From positions 1 through 6,255 of the forward strand of contig JALWSJ010000189.1 of NCBI GenBank assembly GCA_026993705.1: DNA of 6,255 nucleotides, in the 5' to 3' direction. Numbering within the stretch: the stretch's first letter is position 1; every line of letters starts with the position of its first letter. Shown one piece after another: positions 4,156 to 6,255 of the stretch. The notes under the pieces were generated by a model. The model worked only from the letters and a program-made list of their open reading frames with translations. It searched no databases and was not told the origin of the DNA. The stretch is from Flavobacteriales bacterium (GTDB taxonomy: Bacteria; Bacteroidota; Bacteroidia; Flavobacteriales_D; Parvicellaceae). Position numbers and translations under genes: made by a program.

Positions 4156-5784
4156 ATGGCAAAAGAAATAAAATTTGATATAGATGCTAGAGATAGCTTA
4201 AAAAAAGGTGTTGATGCTTTGGCGAACGCTGTAAAAGTAACTTTAGGTCCTAAGGGAAGAAACGTGGTAATTGACCGAAAATTCGGAGCTCCGCACGTTA
4301 CTAAAGATGGGGTAACCGTTGCTAAAGAAATAGAGCTGAAAGACCCTATGGAAAATATGGGGGCTCAAATGGTAAAGGAAGTTGCTTCAAAAACCAATGA
4401 TTTAGCCGGAGATGGTACAACTACGGCTACTGTGTTGGCTCAAGCTATTATCACACAAGGGCTGAAAAACGTGGCTTCAGGTGCAAACCCAATGGATATA
4501 AAGAGAGGAATTGATAAAGCTGTTACTACAATTGTCGGTGAATTGAAAAGTATCTCTAAAGAGGTAGGAACAAACAACGACTTAATAAAACAGGTAGCTT
4601 CTATATCTGCCAATAATGATGAAGAAATTGGTGGATTGATTGCTGAAGCCATGCGTGCGGTAAGTAACGATGGAGTTATTACGGTTGAGGAAGCCAAAGG
4701 AACGGAAACTGAGGTAAAAGTGGTAGAAGGTATGCAATTTGACCGCGGATATTTATCTCCTTACTTTGTTACAAACGCTGAAAAAATGATTACAGAGTTT
4801 GAAAATCCTTATATCTTGATTACGGATAAAAAGATTTCAAACATCAATGATTTACTTCCTGTTTTAGAACCGGTTGCTCAATCAGGTAGAGCTTTGTTAA
4901 TTATTGCCGAGGACGTAGATAGTGCTGCTCTTTCAACTTTAGTTGTCAATAGAATTAAAGCAGGACTTAAAGTGGCGGCCGTTAAAGCTCCGGGATTTGG
5001 AGATAGAAGAAAAGCGATGTTGGAAGATATTGCTATCTTAACAGGCGGTACGGTTGTTTCGGAAGAGAGAGGATTTACTCTTGAAGGTGCAACAGTTGAG
5101 ATGTTGGGAACTGCTGAAAAAGTAGATATTGATAAAGACAACACAACTATTGTAAACGGAAAAGGAGATAAGGAAGCAATTGAAGCTCGTGTAAAACAAA
5201 TAAAAGCTCAAATTGAATCTACAACTTCTGACTACGACAGAGAAAAATTACAAGAGCGTTTGGCTAAATTAGCCGGCGGTGTTGCGGTATTGTACGTCGG
5301 AGCAGCTTCTGAAGTGGAAATGAAAGAGAAAAAAGATAGAGTTGATGACGCCTTAGCGGCTACGAGAGCTGCAGTAGAAGAAGGAATTATTCCGGGTGGT
5401 GGCGTTGCTTATATCCGTTCTTCTTCTGTTTTAGAAGATTTAAAAGGAGCGAACGAAGACGAAACTACGGGGATTGCTATCATCAAAAGAGCTATTGAAG
5501 AACCTCTTCGTCAAATTGTAGCAAATGCAGGTAGCGAAGGTGCGGTTATCGTTCAAAAAGTAAGGGAAGGAAAAGATGATTTCGGATACAACGCAAGAGC
5601 CGAAAAATTTGAAAACTTATTGAATGCCGGAGTTATCGACCCGACTAAAGTTTCGAGAATTGCTCTTGAAAATGCCGCTTCGGTTGCTTCGATGCTATTA
5701 ACTACCGAATGTATCATTGCTGACGAGGAAGAAGAAATGCCTGCTATGCCTCCAATGGGCGGTGGTATGCCGGGTATGATGTAA
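4156..5784 (+). CDS. groEL: chaperonin GroEL (Hsp60)
   Basis: ATP-driven double-ring chaperonin that folds proteins under the GroES lid in the cytoplasm. The 542 residues are full length. Equatorial ATP-binding elements are intact: TLGPKGRNV (29-37), KDGVTVA with Asp51, and GDGTTTAT (85-92) with Asp86. The catalytic Asp398 lies in KKDRVDDALAATRAAVEEG, followed by IPGGGVA. The apical substrate-binding region includes RGYLSPYFVTN (about 197-207) and ISNINDLLPVLE. The classical signature AAVEEGIIPGGG is present. The tail EEEEMPAMPPMGGGMPGMM is the Gly/Met-rich C-terminus that extends into the ring cavity. The ATG start gives the conserved MAKEIKFDIDAR. It is the second gene of the groES-groEL operon and is followed 24 bp later by a strong terminator. 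Nothing is missing or odd, so it should be the housekeeping copy; whether the genome has others cannot be seen here. Confidence 0.98.
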   Translation: MAKEIKFDIDARDSLKKGVDALANAVKVTLGPKGRNVVIDRKFGAPHVTKDGVTVAKEIELKDPMENMGAQMVKEVASKTNDLAGDGTTTATVLAQAIITQGLKNVASGANPMDIKRGIDKAVTTIVGELKSISKEVGTNNDLIKQVASISANNDEEIGGLIAEAMRAVSNDGVITVEEAKGTETEVKVVEGMQFDRGYLSPYFVTNAEKMITEFENPYILITDKKISNINDLLPVLEPVAQSGRALLIIAEDVDSAALSTLVVNRIKAGLKVAAVKAPGFGDRRKAMLEDIAILTGGTVVSEERGFTLEGATVEMLGTAEKVDIDKDNTTIVNGKGDKEAIEARVKQIKAQIESTTSDYDREKLQERLAKLAGGVAVLYVGAASEVEMKEKKDRVDDALAATRAAVEEGIIPGGGVAYIRSSSVLEDLKGANEDETTGIAIIKRAIEEPLRQIVANAGSEGAVIVQKVREGKDDFGYNARAEKFENLLNAGVIDPTKVSRIALENAASVASMLLTTECIIADEEEEMPAMPPMGGGMPGMM

Positions 5785-5808
5785 ATCGTATCAATTTTCA
5801 ACAAACTA

Positions 5809-5838
5809 AACGGTAACCTCAACAGGTTGCCGTTTTTT
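5809..5838 (+). terminator. rho-independent terminator of groESL
   Basis: AACGGTAACCT (5809-5819) pairs with AGGTTGCCGTT (5824-5834) over 11 bp, with one T-G wobble and a CAAC loop, and runs into six T (5833-5838). It lies 24 bp after the groEL stop codon. The wobble pairs only in the plus-strand RNA, which fits termination of groESL. Confidence 0.93.
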
Positions 5839-5889
5839 CTCGTTTTGTTTTTCCTGTTTTTACAGATAGAACGAAACGTCTATATATAC

Positions 5890-5917
5890 GAAAAGTAAGT
5901 CCTTTGACTTGCTTTTC
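5890..5917. terminator. second hairpin between groEL and cdd, terminator-like
   Basis: GAAAAGTAAGTC (5890-5901) and GACTTGCTTTTC (5906-5917) pair over 12 bp, with one T-G wobble and a CTTT loop. It lies 23 bp beyond the cdd stop codon (5941-5943) as read on the minus strand. In minus-strand RNA the wobble becomes an A-C mismatch and no long T-run follows, so it is a weak terminator for cdd; in plus-strand RNA it may back up the groESL terminator. Confidence 0.5.
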
Positions 5918-5940
5918 TGCTTTAAAATTGATCTCTTTAT

Positions 5941-6255
5941 TTATTTTCTTAACACCAATGACTCAAAAGATAAAGGCAATAAATCTTTAATGGAATTAAA
6001 GATTAAAACCTCTTGTTCTCCTTTTAAGATAATCTCAATCGGACTTCCTTGATTTCTTTCGTATTCACTAATGACTTGCCTACACGAACCACAAGGCGTT
6101 ACTACTTCGTGGTAGGCTTCTTTAATTGCTTTTGCTGTAATGGCTATTTTTCTGATTTTAGAATCAGGATAATTTGCTTTACAATAAAAAATAGCTACCC
6201 TTTCGGCACACAAAGATGAAGGGAAAGCAATGTTTTCTTGATTGTTTCCCATAAT
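5941..6255 (-). CDS. cdd: cytidine deaminase, N-terminus cut by window edge
   Basis: Zinc enzyme that deaminates cytidine and deoxycytidine to uridine and deoxyuridine in pyrimidine salvage; cytoplasmic. The 104 visible residues contain NNQENIAFPSSLCAERVAI, in which the Cys of CAE is a zinc ligand and the Glu the catalytic proton shuttle, and later TPCGSCRQV with the two other zinc Cys. This is the three-cysteine pattern of the small tetrameric class. An ATG at 6250-6252 begins MGNNQEN, but it falls inside the conserved core, which in the family is preceded by several dozen residues including substrate-binding ones, and the frame stays open to the edge (Ile before it). The gene is therefore partial, with its true start outside the window. 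It converges on groEL, with two hairpins between the genes. Confidence 0.93.
   Translation of the reverse strand: MMGNNQENIAFPSSLCAERVAIFYCKANYPDSKIRKIAITAKAIKEAYHEVVTPCGSCRQVISEYERNQGSPIEIILKGEQEVLIFNSIKDLLPLSFESLVLRK

Noticed and set aside
1..6255. CRISPR arrays, tRNA or rRNA genes, insertion sequences, toxin-antitoxin or defence genes
   Set aside because: No regularly spaced repeats, no tRNA-like cloverleaf or rRNA segments, and no transposase or effector motifs in the coding frames.

Overview
The window is an AT-rich chromosomal segment from a member of the Bacteroidota, most likely Flavobacteriia. Three things point there: a C-terminal type IX secretion (T9SS) sorting domain on one product; A-rich start regions without a clear Shine-Dalgarno sequence; and TAnnTTTG (-7) promoter boxes, one of them with a TTG (-33) partner. 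The thymidine kinase, GroES and GroEL sequences also have the flavobacterial look. This placement is by recognition only; no database was searched.

Layout, left to right. A thymidine kinase gene (tdk, minus strand) is cut by the left edge. Diverging from it is an unrecognised 244-residue protein with a charged, low-complexity middle. Then come purE (de novo purine synthesis), preceded by a perfect 11-bp inverted repeat, and a gene for a secreted protein with a signal peptide, one CxxCH haem-type motif and a T9SS sorting tail. A bidirectional terminator separates that gene from a convergent small lipoprotein gene. A 611-bp gene-free stretch follows (3205-3815). Next is the groES-groEL chaperonin operon, ended by a strong terminator. 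A cytidine deaminase gene (cdd, minus strand) is cut by the right edge.

The genes do not form one pathway. Three act in nucleotide metabolism (tdk and cdd in pyrimidine salvage, purE in purine synthesis), but they are separated and differently oriented. groES and groEL are the only obvious operon. All enzymes whose key residues are visible look intact, and no mobile element, CRISPR array, rRNA or tRNA is seen.

The unusual part is the gene-free stretch. It contains, in order on the plus strand, a good Bacteroidota-type promoter with an overlapping dyad, a block of nested hairpins that folds as a multi-branched RNA (3416-3562), a terminator-like hairpin with a T-run (ending 3614), and a widely split pair of CIRCE-like half-sites upstream of groES. 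This is consistent with a small RNA gene or repeat-type RNA element, possibly the Flavo-1 motif, placed between the lipoprotein gene and a regulated chaperonin operon. No clearly new multi-gene system is visible.
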